A DNA stretch of 64,000 nt from the NCBI RefSeq assembly GCF_042646165.1, contig NZ_JBHRTC010000021.1. One strand, 5' to 3'. Origin of the DNA: Microbaculum marinum (GTDB lineage: Bacteria > Pseudomonadota > Alphaproteobacteria > Rhizobiales > Tepidamorphaceae). Shown piece by piece: positions 1 to 8,213 of this stretch; position 1 is the stretch's first letter; each line of letters starts with the position of its first letter. The position numbers and the translations under genes are program-made. The notes beneath the pieces were generated by a model. The model made no database searches. It had not been told where the DNA came from and worked only from the letters and a program-made list of their open reading frames with translations.

Positions 1-478
1 AGCTGATCACATGCTCGATGCCGGGCAGCCGCCGGTCGTAGTTCGGATGGCCGCCGGTGGCGATCAGGATATAGCGCGCCGTGACGTCGCGCTGTTCGTA
101 GGCAAGGTGAACCGTGTTCGGGCCGGCGACGGCGGCGCGCGTCTCGTGGATCTCGACGCCGGCGACCTCGAGGTTGCGCCGGTAGATGCCCTCGAGCCGG
201 GCAATCTCTCGGTCCTTGTTGGCGATCAGCGTCTTCCAGTCGAAGGACGGCTCCGGCACCGTCCAGCCGAAGCCGGCAGCATCCTCGAACTCATCGCGGA
301 AGCGGCTGGCATAGACCAGCAGCTTCTTCGGCACGCAACCGCGGATCACGCAGGTCCCGCCGATCCGGTATTCCTCGGCGATCCCAACCTTCGCACCGAA
401 GCCGGCGGCAATCCGCGCGGCGCGGACGCCGCCGGAGCCGGCGCCGATGACGAACAGGTCGTAGTCGAATTCACTCAT
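1..478 (-). CDS. gor: glutathione-disulfide reductase, N-terminal part (runs off window)
   Basis: Flavoprotein disulfide reductase that would regenerate reduced glutathione from the disulfide using NADPH in the cytoplasm. The visible ~159 residues begin MSEFDYDLFVIGAGSGGVRA, a dinucleotide-binding GxGxxG fold for FAD. The redox-active disulfide motif GGTCVIRGCVPKKL follows near residues 42-55 and is the hallmark of glutathione reductases. An ATG/GGT..P segment typical of the end of the FAD domain follows. The remaining two thirds (NADPH and dimerisation domains) lie beyond base 1. It sits just downstream of rpiA in the same orientation, a frequent alphaproteobacterial arrangement. Trypanothione or mercuric reductase is less likely given the motif context. 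Confidence 0.9.
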   Translation of the reverse strand, partial: MSEFDYDLFVIGAGSGGVRAARIAAGFGAKVGIAEEYRIGGTCVIRGCVPKKLLVYASRFRDEFEDAAGFGWTVPEPSFDWKTLIANKDREIARLEGIYRRNLEVAGVEIHETRAAVAGPNTVHLAYEQRDVTARYILIATGGHPNYDRRLPGIEHVIS

Positions 479-536
479 GATCACGTCCCAACTATCGCGG
501 CAGCGGCCGGGGACCAGAGCACCGGGTCCGGTGCCC

Positions 537-1232
537 TCAGTCCAGGACCCGGATTCCGTCGGCACCGGCTACAACCGCGGCCGAACACAAACCAATGAAC
601 AATCCGTGCTCGACGACACCGGGAATGGCGGTCAGCGCGGCGGCCAGGGCATCGGCGTCGGGGATCGCGCGCAGGTCGCAGTCGTAGATCAGGTTGCCGC
701 TGTCGGTGCGGAACGGCGATCCGCTGGAGCCCGATCTCAGATGCAGGACCGGATCGAGACCCAGCTTCCCGGCCGCCCGTGCGATTGCGAGCGCCGTCGA
801 GCGATAGCCGAACGGGATCACCTCCACCGGCAGAGGGAACCGGCCGAGCGTGGCGACGAGCTTCGACTGGTCCGCGATCACCACCATCCGGCCCGACGCA
901 GCCGCGACGATCTTCTCGCGCAGCAGCGCGCCGCCGCCGCCCTTGATCAGGCGCAGGTCGTGGTCGAGCTCGTCGGCGCCATCCACCGTCAGGTCGAGTT
1001 CGGGCGTATCGTCGAGGCTGGTCAACGGGACCCCGTGCTGGACGGCGAGCCTGTGGGTCGCCTCCGAGGTCGGCACCCCGACCACGTCGAGATGCCCGGC
1101 CCTCACGCGGGCGCCGAGCAGCTCGACGAAATGGGCGGCCGTCGAGCCGGTGCCGAGCCCGAGCCGCATGCCCGAGGTGACGAAGGTCAGGGCCCGTTCG
1201 GCGGCGCGGCGTTTGAGTTCGTCCGATGACAT
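537..1232 (-). CDS. rpiA: ribose-5-phosphate isomerase A
   Basis: Interconverts ribose 5-phosphate and ribulose 5-phosphate in the non-oxidative pentose phosphate pathway. The 231-residue length is normal for RpiA. Family motifs are GLGTGSTA (phosphate loop, ~residue 28), the catalytic DGADE segment, IKGGGGAL with the active-site lysine, REK with the catalytic glutamate, and a C-terminal GVVEHGLF. The open frame extends 55 codons upstream, but that extension is low-complexity and Arg-rich, so the ATG giving MSSDELKRRAA was chosen; it matches family start sites. About 58 bases separate it from gor downstream. Zwf and Pgl near the far end of the window feed the same pathway. Confidence 0.95.
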   Translation of the reverse strand: MSSDELKRRAAERALTFVTSGMRLGLGTGSTAAHFVELLGARVRAGHLDVVGVPTSEATHRLAVQHGVPLTSLDDTPELDLTVDGADELDHDLRLIKGGGGALLREKIVAAASGRMVVIADQSKLVATLGRFPLPVEVIPFGYRSTALAIARAAGKLGLDPVLHLRSGSSGSPFRTDSGNLIYDCDLRAIPDADALAAALTAIPGVVEHGLFIGLCSAAVVAGADGIRVLD

Positions 1233-1550
1233 CGGCGAGTGGTCCGTTGCTGAGACAGGTCGGGCATCGAGGCCGGGTCCGGCCGGGAGCGATTGCCGCC
1301 CCATGTGCCAGATCGGCCCGTCGCAGCGCAAGACCCGATGCCGGCGACAGGATCGCCCGCCTAACCGGAGGCCGTCGCCGAAGCTCCACAAAACCATCGC
1401 CGAACGGCTACGAAACCATCATCGCCGGCACATGAAAGCCCCTTAGCAGGGCTTTGCGGCCCGAAGCAGCGACGCCGCGCCCGATTCCGTCGTTCGGCAC
1501 AAAGGCAGCGTCGCACGCGCCGCATCACGCAAATCAGGAGGCGAATCCCG
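1233..1550. other. 318-base gap between divergent rpiA and GDPD genes
   Basis: No credible coding sequence. It should hold divergent promoters for rpiA and the phosphodiesterase gene, but I cannot place a convincing -35/-10 pair. A 7-bp hairpin (AAAGCCC at 1435-1441 with GGGCTTT at 1449-1455) lies 95 bases before the phosphodiesterase start; its role is unclear. A strong Shine-Dalgarno (AGGAGGCG) immediately precedes the ATG at 1551. Confidence 0.4.
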
Positions 1551-2852
1551 ATGCATTCCGTCTGCAGACTTCTCGCCCTTGCCGGCCTCGCGGCCGGCCT
1601 GCTGGCGGCCGCACTGCCCGCAGCAGCCAGTGACACCCAGCCGGACGCCCCGGAGCACTGGAGCACCAAGCACCCGATCAACGTGCAGGTCGGCCCGCGT
1701 CCCTACTACCTGATCGACAAGCTCGACCGGGGTCCGCTCAAGCGGAAGCTCGAGCGCTGCGAGAACCAGGAGGTGCGCAAGACCAACTTCTCGATCGCCC
1801 ACCGCGGCGCGCCGCTGCAGTTCCCCGAGCACACCGAGGAAAGCTACCGGGCTGCCGCGCGCATGGGGGCGGGGATCGTCGAGTGCGACGTCACCTTCAC
1901 CAAGGACGGCGAGCTGGTCTGCCGGCACTCCCAGTGCGACCTGCACACGACCACGAACATCCTGGAGACCGAGCTGGCCGGCACCTGCGAGCAGGGTTTC
2001 CAGCCGGCGGAGTTCGACGCGGACGGAAACCGCACCAGGGCGGCGTCGGCGAAGTGCTGCACGAGCGGGCTTACGCTGGCGGAGTTCAAGTCGCTGAAGG
2101 GCAAGATGGACGGCGCCAACTCCAGCGCCACGACGGTCGAGGAATACCTCGGCGGCACCGCCGACTTCCGCACCGACCTCTACTCGACCGGCGGGACGCT
2201 GCTGTCGCACAAGGAGAGCATCAAGCTGTTCAAGCAGCTCGGCGTCTCGATGACCCCGGAGCTGAAGGGGGTCGACAGCGCGGTGGGCTTCGGCGATTCC
2301 GGCTTCACCCAGAAGAGCTACGCCGCCCGGATGATCCGCGACTACATCGACGCCGGCATCTCGCCGCGGAAGGTCTGGCCGCAGTCCTTCGACATCGGCG
2401 ACGTCTACTACTGGATCAAGAAGTTCCCGGACTATGGCAAGCGCGCCGTCTTCCTCGACGGCGACGGCACCGCCACCACGGGAACGTTTCCGCCGGCGGT
2501 CGCCGACTTCCGGGCGCTGCGCAAGAAGGGCGTCAACATCGTCGCGCCGTCGATCCCCTACCTGCTGACGCTCGACAGCCAGGACAACATGATCGCGTCG
2601 GACTATGCCAGGAACGCCCGGAAGGCGCGGATGAAGGTCATTTCCTGGTCGATGGAACGGTCCGGCCGCATCGTCGAGGACGTGATCGAGGGCAGCCCGG
2701 GCTACTACTCGACGGTGCTGGACGGGCTGAAGAACGACGGCGACATCATCAGGAGCATCGACGTGCTGGCCCGCGACGCCGGCGTCATCGGCCTGTTCTC
2801 CGACTGGCCGGGGACGGTGTCGTACTATGCAAGCTGCATGGGCCTGAAATAG
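1551..2852 (+). CDS. secreted glycerophosphodiester phosphodiesterase
   Basis: Predicted to hydrolyse glycerophosphodiesters to glycerol 3-phosphate and an alcohol outside the cytoplasm. A cleavable signal peptide (Leu/Ala-rich, ending near residue 26 at PAAAS) is evident. The GDPD catalytic signature is present: HRGA with His84-Arg85, Glu111 and Asp113 in VECDV, and a second histidine in CRHS near residue 126. At 433 residues it is longer than bacterial GlpQ, because a ~55-residue Cys-containing insert (CDLHTTTN...CCTSG) follows the active-site region, as in a eukaryote-like subset of secreted GDPDs. The ATG has an AGGAGG ribosome-binding site 8 bases upstream. It is monocistronic, ending in a strong hairpin. 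Substrate is not deducible; phosphate scavenging is an inference. Confidence 0.88.
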   Translation: MHSVCRLLALAGLAAGLLAAALPAAASDTQPDAPEHWSTKHPINVQVGPRPYYLIDKLDRGPLKRKLERCENQEVRKTNFSIAHRGAPLQFPEHTEESYRAAARMGAGIVECDVTFTKDGELVCRHSQCDLHTTTNILETELAGTCEQGFQPAEFDADGNRTRAASAKCCTSGLTLAEFKSLKGKMDGANSSATTVEEYLGGTADFRTDLYSTGGTLLSHKESIKLFKQLGVSMTPELKGVDSAVGFGDSGFTQKSYAARMIRDYIDAGISPRKVWPQSFDIGDVYYWIKKFPDYGKRAVFLDGDGTATTGTFPPAVADFRALRKKGVNIVAPSIPYLLTLDSQDNMIASDYARNARKARMKVISWSMERSGRIVEDVIEGSPGYYSTVLDGLKNDGDIIRSIDVLARDAGVIGLFSDWPGTVSYYASCMGLK

Positions 2853-2863
2853 CCGGACGAAAC

Positions 2864-2889
2864 AGGGCGCCGGCTCGCACCGGCGCCCT
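2864..2889. terminator. bidirectional hairpin between convergent genes
   Basis: A perfect 10-bp stem (AGGGCGCCGG / CCGGCGCCCT) with a 6-base loop lies between the stops of the phosphodiesterase gene (+) and the gabD-like gene (-). It lacks a clear T-run on either strand, so intrinsic termination may be weak, but its place between two convergent stops 55 bases apart supports the call. Confidence 0.7.
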
Positions 2890-2907
2890 ACCCGCTAGCA
2901 GACCGGC

Positions 2908-4356
2908 CTAGCGGTCGACGCCGCCCATCAGCATGTACTTGATGTCGACGAACTCCTCGACGCCGTAGTGCGAGCCCTCGCGGCCGAGGCCGGATTCCTT
3001 GACGCCGCCGAACGGGGCGACCTCGGTGGAAATCAGGCCCTCGTTGATGCCGACGATGCCGTATTCGAGCGCCTCGGCGACGCGCCAGACCCGGCCGACG
3101 TCGCGGCTGTAGAAGTACGCCGCCAGGCCGAACTCGGTGGCGTTGGCCATGGCGATCACCTCCTCCTCGCTCTCGAATCTGTAGAGCGGCGCGACAGGGC
3201 CGAAGGTCTCCTCGCGGGTGACGATCATGTCGGAGGTGACGTTCTTCAGGACCGTCGGCTCGAAGAAGCTGCCGCCGAGGGAATGACGGTGGCCGCCGGC
3301 GACGATCTCGGCGCCCTTGTCGACGGCGTCCTTGATGTGCTCCTCGACCTTCTCGACGGCGGCCATGTTGATGAGCGGGCCCTGGGCGACGCCCTGCTCG
3401 ACGCCGTTGCCGACCTTCAGCTTGTTCACCGCCTCGGCGAGCTTCTCGGCGAAGGCGTCGTAGATGCCGGACTGGACGTAGAGCCGGTTGGCGCAGACGC
3501 AGGTCTGGCCGGCGTTGCGGTACTTTGAGGCCATCGCCCCTTCCACCGCCTTGTCGAGGTGGGCATCGTCGAAGACGATGAAGGGCGCGTTGCCGCCGAG
3601 CTCCATGCCGGTGCGCTTCACCGTCGAGGCGCACTGCTCCATCAGCAGCTTGCCGACTTCGGTGGAGCCGGTGAAGGTGACGACCTTTACGATCGGGTTG
3701 GAGGTCATCTCGCCGCCGATGGCGGAGGACTTGCCGGTGACCATGTTGAGGACGCCGGCGGGAATGCCGGCGCGCTCGCCGAGTTCGACCAGGGCCAGCG
3801 CCGTCAGCGGCGTCTCGCCGGCCGGCTTGCAGACCGCGGTGCAGCCGGCGGCCAGCGCCGGGCCGATCTTGCGGGTGATCATGGCGGCGGGGAAGTTCCA
3901 CGGCGTAATCGCCGCGATGACGCCGGCCGGCTGCTTGACCACGACGATCCGCGCGTCGGCGCGATGGCTCGGGATGACGTCGCCGTAGATGCGCTTGGCC
4001 TCCTCGGCGAAGAACTCGATGAAGCCCGCGGCGTAGTCGACCTCGCCGGCCGCCTCGGCCAGCGGCTTGCCCTGCTCGGAGGTCATGATCAGGGCGATGT
4101 CGTCGCGGTTCTCGATCATCAGGTCGAACCAGCGGCGCAGGATCTTCGAGCGCTCCTTGCCGGTCTTCGCGGCCCAGGGCTTGAACGCGGCCTCGGCGGC
4201 CTCGATCGCCTCCCGGGTTTCCTCTGCACCGAAGTGCGGCACCCGAGCGATCTCCTCGCCGGTGGCGGGATTGGTGACGGCAGTCTGGCCGGTCCCTGTC
4301 CACTGGCCGTTGACGTAGCACTGGGTCTTCAGGAGAGATGGGTCCTTGAGCTTCAT
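2908..4356 (-). CDS. gabD: NAD(P)-dependent succinate-semialdehyde dehydrogenase
   Basis: Aldehyde dehydrogenase superfamily; by motif pattern, the GabD branch that oxidises succinate semialdehyde to succinate after GABA transamination. The protein is 482 residues, the usual GabD length. Key segments are the nucleotide-binding TPWNFP and FTGSTEVGK, the general-base glutamate in MELGGNAP, and the catalytic cysteine in GQTCVCANR. The double-Cys TCVCANR is typical of GabD, where the second Cys can form a redox switch. The start at ATG (MKLKDPSLL) is set by a GGAGG 8 bases upstream; the longer upstream reading is unconserved. Glutarate- or 2-oxoglutarate-semialdehyde dehydrogenase are close alternatives. 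No gabT is nearby. Confidence 0.87.
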   Translation of the reverse strand: MKLKDPSLLKTQCYVNGQWTGTGQTAVTNPATGEEIARVPHFGAEETREAIEAAEAAFKPWAAKTGKERSKILRRWFDLMIENRDDIALIMTSEQGKPLAEAAGEVDYAAGFIEFFAEEAKRIYGDVIPSHRADARIVVVKQPAGVIAAITPWNFPAAMITRKIGPALAAGCTAVCKPAGETPLTALALVELGERAGIPAGVLNMVTGKSSAIGGEMTSNPIVKVVTFTGSTEVGKLLMEQCASTVKRTGMELGGNAPFIVFDDAHLDKAVEGAMASKYRNAGQTCVCANRLYVQSGIYDAFAEKLAEAVNKLKVGNGVEQGVAQGPLINMAAVEKVEEHIKDAVDKGAEIVAGGHRHSLGGSFFEPTVLKNVTSDMIVTREETFGPVAPLYRFESEEEVIAMANATEFGLAAYFYSRDVGRVWRVAEALEYGIVGINEGLISTEVAPFGGVKESGLGREGSHYGVEEFVDIKYMLMGGVDR

Positions 4357-4501
4357 AGTCTGGCCTCCGGGGCGACGATTCTGGTGTGATCGGGGACGAT
4401 CGGCCAACCGACCGAGTTGGCGCTTGGTATCATGTCGATTGCGGGCTTTCCATGCCCGGCGCCCGATTGCTGCCATGCAGGCAGCGCCGGCCAGGCAGGT
4501 C

Positions 4502-5548
4502 TCAACCGGGCGGGCGCGCGCGCATCAATCGCATGATCTTCTGCGCGGAATTGCTATCGAGCACCGTCCAGGCCCGCATCATCCTGCGCTTGGCCCCGGA
4601 CGGCAGGTTCAGCCGACGGCCGCGCAGGTCGGCGACGGCGGAGACCGCCGGTTCCGACAATTCGAGTGCACGCAGCACCACCGCGACCGCGTCGTGGTCG
4701 GCCCTGAACAGGGAACTCATCACCGCCTGCGTCCCGAGCCCGGAAAAGCGGCTCAACACCACTGCGAGGTCGTCATGCCGGTCCTCGCGCGCCAACAGGC
4801 GTACGACGTCGTCCAGGTCCGTCAGCCCGTCGCCGATCCGGGCGATCCACCCCGACACCTGACGGCGCCTGAGCTGCCAATCGGGCGGGAGGGCCGTCAG
4901 GCCTGCTCCCTCGTCGCGATCAGCGGCGATCAGCGCTGCCAGCCGGCGCCGGTGGTCCGGCGGCAGGATGTCGAGCGCACGGGGAACGAGAGAGGCCGGC
5001 ATGTCGGCGCGATAGGACAGGGCCGTCAGCAGGTTCGCATCCGCCTCGGCCGAGTCGAGAATCCTGCCGAAGGCGGCTACCGACAGCTCGGCACCGAGAT
5101 TGCCCGCGAGAACCCGCAGGACCTCCCCCGATCCGCGCCCGAGGAGAATTTCCGTCACCGCGGGGGAGAGCCGCTGGCGCCCCGCGATCGCGAGCAGGCG
5201 GTCCTGTGCGCTGGTCGCCGCGATCCCGGCGAGGATCCCGTCGTCGAACGGACCGTACCGCGCCAGAACGGGTCCCGCGACGGCAATGGCCTCGTCGCGG
5301 GCGAGCCGGTGTGCCAGCTCGCCGACGGGCCGGTCAGCGTCGGCGACCTTGGCGGACAGTTCGATGCGGGCATCGAGATCGACCTGGCCAAGCAGGTTGC
5401 AGATGACGTCGTCGAACAGCGCCAGCTCGCGTCGGGTGTAGTCGCGCCGTTCGTCCAGCAGATGCGCGGACACCGCGTGCAGCAACTCCCGGCGCGGACT
5501 GCCCGGAGACTTCCTGGCCAGCACCAGCAATGACGCCGTCACGATCAA
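4502..5548 (-). CDS. DUF2336 domain-containing protein
   Basis: A 348-residue cytoplasmic, wholly helical protein of short HEAT-like repeats, rich in Ala, Leu, Arg and Asp. The pattern matches the alphaproteobacterial DUF2336 family (N-terminal LLHAVSAHLL...RRELALFDDVICNLL...VDLDARIELSAKVAD). No ATG exists near the 5' end: the reading frame opens after a stop at 5588-5590 and the best start is TTG at 5546-5548 with GGAG about 7 bases upstream; a GTG two codons later is possible. No catalytic motif is visible. Function is unknown; relatives are sometimes linked to two-component or cell-cycle regulation, which nothing here tests. Confidence 0.75.
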   Translation of the reverse strand: MIVTASLLVLARKSPGSPRRELLHAVSAHLLDERRDYTRRELALFDDVICNLLGQVDLDARIELSAKVADADRPVGELAHRLARDEAIAVAGPVLARYGPFDDGILAGIAATSAQDRLLAIAGRQRLSPAVTEILLGRGSGEVLRVLAGNLGAELSVAAFGRILDSAEADANLLTALSYRADMPASLVPRALDILPPDHRRRLAALIAADRDEGAGLTALPPDWQLRRRQVSGWIARIGDGLTDLDDVVRLLAREDRHDDLAVVLSRFSGLGTQAVMSSLFRADHDAVAVVLRALELSEPAVSAVADLRGRRLNLPSGAKRRMMRAWTVLDSNSAQKIMRLMRARPPG

Positions 5549-5688
5549 GGCGCTCCGCGCGTTTGGCCTGTTCCGGCTCGCAAGCCGTCAACAAGCCTCC
5601 AGGTCAATAGATGCGGAAGCGCTTGGCGAGCCGCAGGCGCAGGATAGGCCCGCCTGGTTTAGAGCCGGTAAATCGCCCGTCTCGGGCG

Positions 5689-7140
5689 TCAGGCGTCGCC
5701 CGGGCTGCGTCCGGTGGTGGACGGGGCCGGAGCCGGTCGGCCGGGATCGGGGGACGGCGCATCGGCTGCCGGCTGCGGCCAGACCGAGCCCGTCCGCGGC
5801 GGCAGGTCGACGCCGGATTCCTGCGCGGCAGGTTCGGGCTTCGGCGTCTGCGGCACGTCCGGTGCCGGATTGTCGGTTTCGGACGCATCGCCGGCGGCGC
5901 GCGGCACCTGAAGGAATTCGGGTGGCCGGGCTGCCCTGGCCGCGCGCAGCGCCTCGTCCAGGCCCTCCGCGTAGCGGGGATCGGCGGCCGGGGGCACCGA
6001 CGGCGGCGGCGCCGAAGGTGGCGGAGGCGACTGCGGCTGGGGAGCATCGGCGGCTACAGCCGGATGGGCTGCGGGAGGAGCGGATGCGGGCGCCGGGGTT
6101 TTGGCGCGCCGGCCGAGCTTCAGGAAAGGCACGCGCTCCTTCCTTGCGGCCGCCGGCGCAGCCGGACCGGCACGCTGTGGCACGGGGGCCGGGCTGCCCG
6201 GCGCGCGGGATTCGGCCGGCTGCGGCGCGGGGGCGGCCTTGGCCTTTCTTGGCGTGGAGCGACGAGCCCGCAGCGGCGCGAACAGATCCGGCCGCGATCT
6301 CGGCTTCGGCTTGATTGGCTCGGTCGCTTCCGGCGCCGCGCGCGTTCCCGCAGACACCGACAGTCTGTCGGCCGCAGCGGCCCACAAGGCCAGTCCCGCG
6401 AAGATCAGCAGGATCGTGCCGGTCGCGTAGAGGCGCAGCACCTCGAACACCTGCTGCGGCGTCGTCACGCCCGTCCGTCCGAGCCTCGTGCCAAGATCCG
6501 GAATGCCGGGAATGACCCAGGTCTGGACGACGAGCGAGACGATCAGGGGCAATCCGATCGGCAGAACGATGGCGGCGACGGCCGCGGCGACGGCCAGCCG
6601 CCGGTCGGGCCTGCCCAGGAACTCCCGCCAGATCGTGATGACGGCGAGAACCGGGACGACGTAGAGCCCGAGCAGCAGGATCAGCAATATGCGGGCAACC
6701 CCCGCGCCGATACGCGGTGCCGGGTCGGCGCCGGATGCGGCGATCAGCGAATCGAGCGCCTCGGACATGCGGCTGATCAGTTCGGGCACCTGGAACAGCG
6801 TTATCCGGACATCGCCCAGCGAGTACGCGCCGAAGAAACAGGCAAGCAGCACCAGCACCGCGCAGGTCAGCACCGGGCGGGTCAGAAAGAAGCGCGCAGG
6901 CGCCCAGCCGGAGACAATCGAAAGGGGCGTGACTGTCGCCGCATCCAGGTGGCGCGCCGGCGCGACGACATAGATTTCCAGCGCACGCACGCCGTCCGAC
7001 TCGAAGTCGACCTCGTCACCCTTGCGCGGCGCCTGCCGGTCGCGCCATTCCGACAAGGGGAACCGGTAGCGCCTGCCGTCTTCCGCGCGCAGAACGACCG
7101 CTTCGGCCTCGGTATCGTATCCGAGCACGACGCCCTTCAT
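5689..7140 (-). CDS. membrane protein with OB-like N-terminus and proline-rich tail
   Basis: I do not recognise a named gene. Residues 1-60 (MKGVVLGYD...GRRYRFPLSEWR...GDEVDFE) resemble the cold-shock-like OB fold found at the N-terminus of some DUF1294/TM2-type membrane proteins. Four strongly hydrophobic segments follow, near residues 85-105, 140-165, 175-205 and 235-255. The last ~220 residues are a Pro/Ala/Arg-rich, probably disordered cytoplasmic tail. The frame is well supported by codon bias and ATG start. It lies divergently from gph. A role in envelope or RNA-linked regulation would be speculation. Confidence 0.7.
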   Translation of the reverse strand: MKGVVLGYDTEAEAVVLRAEDGRRYRFPLSEWRDRQAPRKGDEVDFESDGVRALEIYVVAPARHLDAATVTPLSIVSGWAPARFFLTRPVLTCAVLVLLACFFGAYSLGDVRITLFQVPELISRMSEALDSLIAASGADPAPRIGAGVARILLILLLGLYVVPVLAVITIWREFLGRPDRRLAVAAAVAAIVLPIGLPLIVSLVVQTWVIPGIPDLGTRLGRTGVTTPQQVFEVLRLYATGTILLIFAGLALWAAAADRLSVSAGTRAAPEATEPIKPKPRSRPDLFAPLRARRSTPRKAKAAPAPQPAESRAPGSPAPVPQRAGPAAPAAARKERVPFLKLGRRAKTPAPASAPPAAHPAVAADAPQPQSPPPPSAPPPSVPPAADPRYAEGLDEALRAARAARPPEFLQVPRAAGDASETDNPAPDVPQTPKPEPAAQESGVDLPPRTGSVWPQPAADAPSPDPGRPAPAPSTTGRSPGDA

Positions 7141-7260
7141 CGTCTCGATCTCCCGAATCGGCCCCCACGGAGGGGTAGCACAGTCTCGCGGTGCCGCTCC
7201 ATATGCTATAGGCGGCCTCCCGATTCCGATTCCCCCGCTTCATATCCGCCGGAGACAAAA

Positions 7261-7941
7261 ATGCCGAAGCCTGTTGCCGTGTTCGACCTCGACGGTACCC
7301 TCGTCGATACCGCGCCGGACCTGTTCGCCGCGCTCGACGTGGTGTTGCGGGAGAACGGCTACGAGTCGGTCGCGCCGGCCGACGAGATGGGCATCATCGG
7401 GCACGGATCGAAGGCGATGATCGAATATGCCCTCACCGCGCAGGGCGTCGACATCGATCCGGAGCGGATCAAGCCGATGCACCTGCGGTTCCTCGACTAC
7501 TACGAGGCTCATATCGCGGACGGTTCGCGACCGTTCCCCGGCGTGGTGGAAGCGCTCGACAGGCTTGCCGGCGCGGGGGCGGCGCTGGCCGTGTGCACGA
7601 ACAAGTACGAGCATCTGTCGAGGCAGTTGCTCGACGCCCTCGGTCTGTCGGGGAGGTTCGCGGCAATCGTCGGCGCCGACACCCTCGGCGTCCGCAAGCC
7701 CGATCCGGCCCACATCCTGGGCACCATCGAACGTGCCGGCGGCGACCTCACCCGGGCGGTCATGGTCGGCGACAGCAGGACGGACATCGATGCGGCGAAG
7801 GCGGCGACGGTTCCCGTCATCGCTGTCGATTTCGGCTACACGGACACACCGGTGGCCCAGCTCTCGCCCGATCACGTCATCTCGCAATACGAGGAACTGT
7901 ACGCGCTCGCCGCGCCCCGGCTCGGACTGGCTGGCGCCTGA
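7261..7941 (+). CDS. gph: phosphoglycolate phosphatase (HAD-IA family)
   Basis: HAD-superfamily phosphatase that would dephosphorylate 2-phosphoglycolate arising from DNA repair or oxygenase side reactions. The 226-residue length fits Gph. HAD motif I is FDLDGTLVDT at the N-terminus (nucleophile and acid aspartates), motif II is VCTN, motif III is the lysine in VRKPDP, and motif IV is GDSRTDIDAAK. The ATG at 7261 is the only start that keeps motif I at residues 8-17, as in the family; the longer open frame upstream is antisense to the neighbouring gene. A different HAD phosphatase substrate is possible. It is followed closely by tRNA-Val. Confidence 0.88.
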   Translation: MPKPVAVFDLDGTLVDTAPDLFAALDVVLRENGYESVAPADEMGIIGHGSKAMIEYALTAQGVDIDPERIKPMHLRFLDYYEAHIADGSRPFPGVVEALDRLAGAGAALAVCTNKYEHLSRQLLDALGLSGRFAAIVGADTLGVRKPDPAHILGTIERAGGDLTRAVMVGDSRTDIDAAKAATVPVIAVDFGYTDTPVAQLSPDHVISQYEELYALAAPRLGLAGA

Positions 7942-7993
7942 AATACCCGGTCGCTTGACTTGGCAGCACGGCGGTCCTTATATCCGGCGCGTC

Positions 7994-8069
7994 GGGCGAT
8001 TAGCTCAGTTGGTAGAGCACAGTGTTCACATCGCTGGGGTCACTGGTTCAAGTCCAGTATCGCCCACCA
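7994..8069 (+). tRNA. tRNA-Val (anticodon CAC)
   Basis: A complete 76-base cloverleaf: 7-bp acceptor stem (GGGCGAT / ATCGCCC), D-arm GCTC-AGTTGGTA-GAGC, anticodon stem CAGTG/CGCTG around loop TTCACAT (anticodon CAC, reading GUG valine), 5-base variable region, T-arm ACTGG-TTCAAGT-CCAGT, discriminator A and an encoded CCA. It is a single gene, not part of a cluster. Confidence 0.96.
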
Positions 8070-8213
8070 GCAATTTCATCGTCTTTCGCGGTGGCGTACC
8101 ACCGCCTGTCGGCCGGGGTCTGGCGGCGCATACAGTGGATTCTGTTTGCGGCGAACTCCAGAGCCTATAAGAATTCGCCATTCCATTCTGCAGACCAGGA
8201 AAAGGATGGCGGC

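Noticed and set aside
1435..1455. Hairpin before the GDPD gene as a terminator of a small RNA
   Set aside because: Short 7-bp stem, no T-run, and no upstream transcript on that strand can be defined.
2888..4321. Long Arg-rich open frames antisense or out of frame to gabD and to many other genes
   Set aside because: They are GC-skew shadows: low complexity, no ribosome-binding sites, and fully overlapped by genes with clear family motifs.
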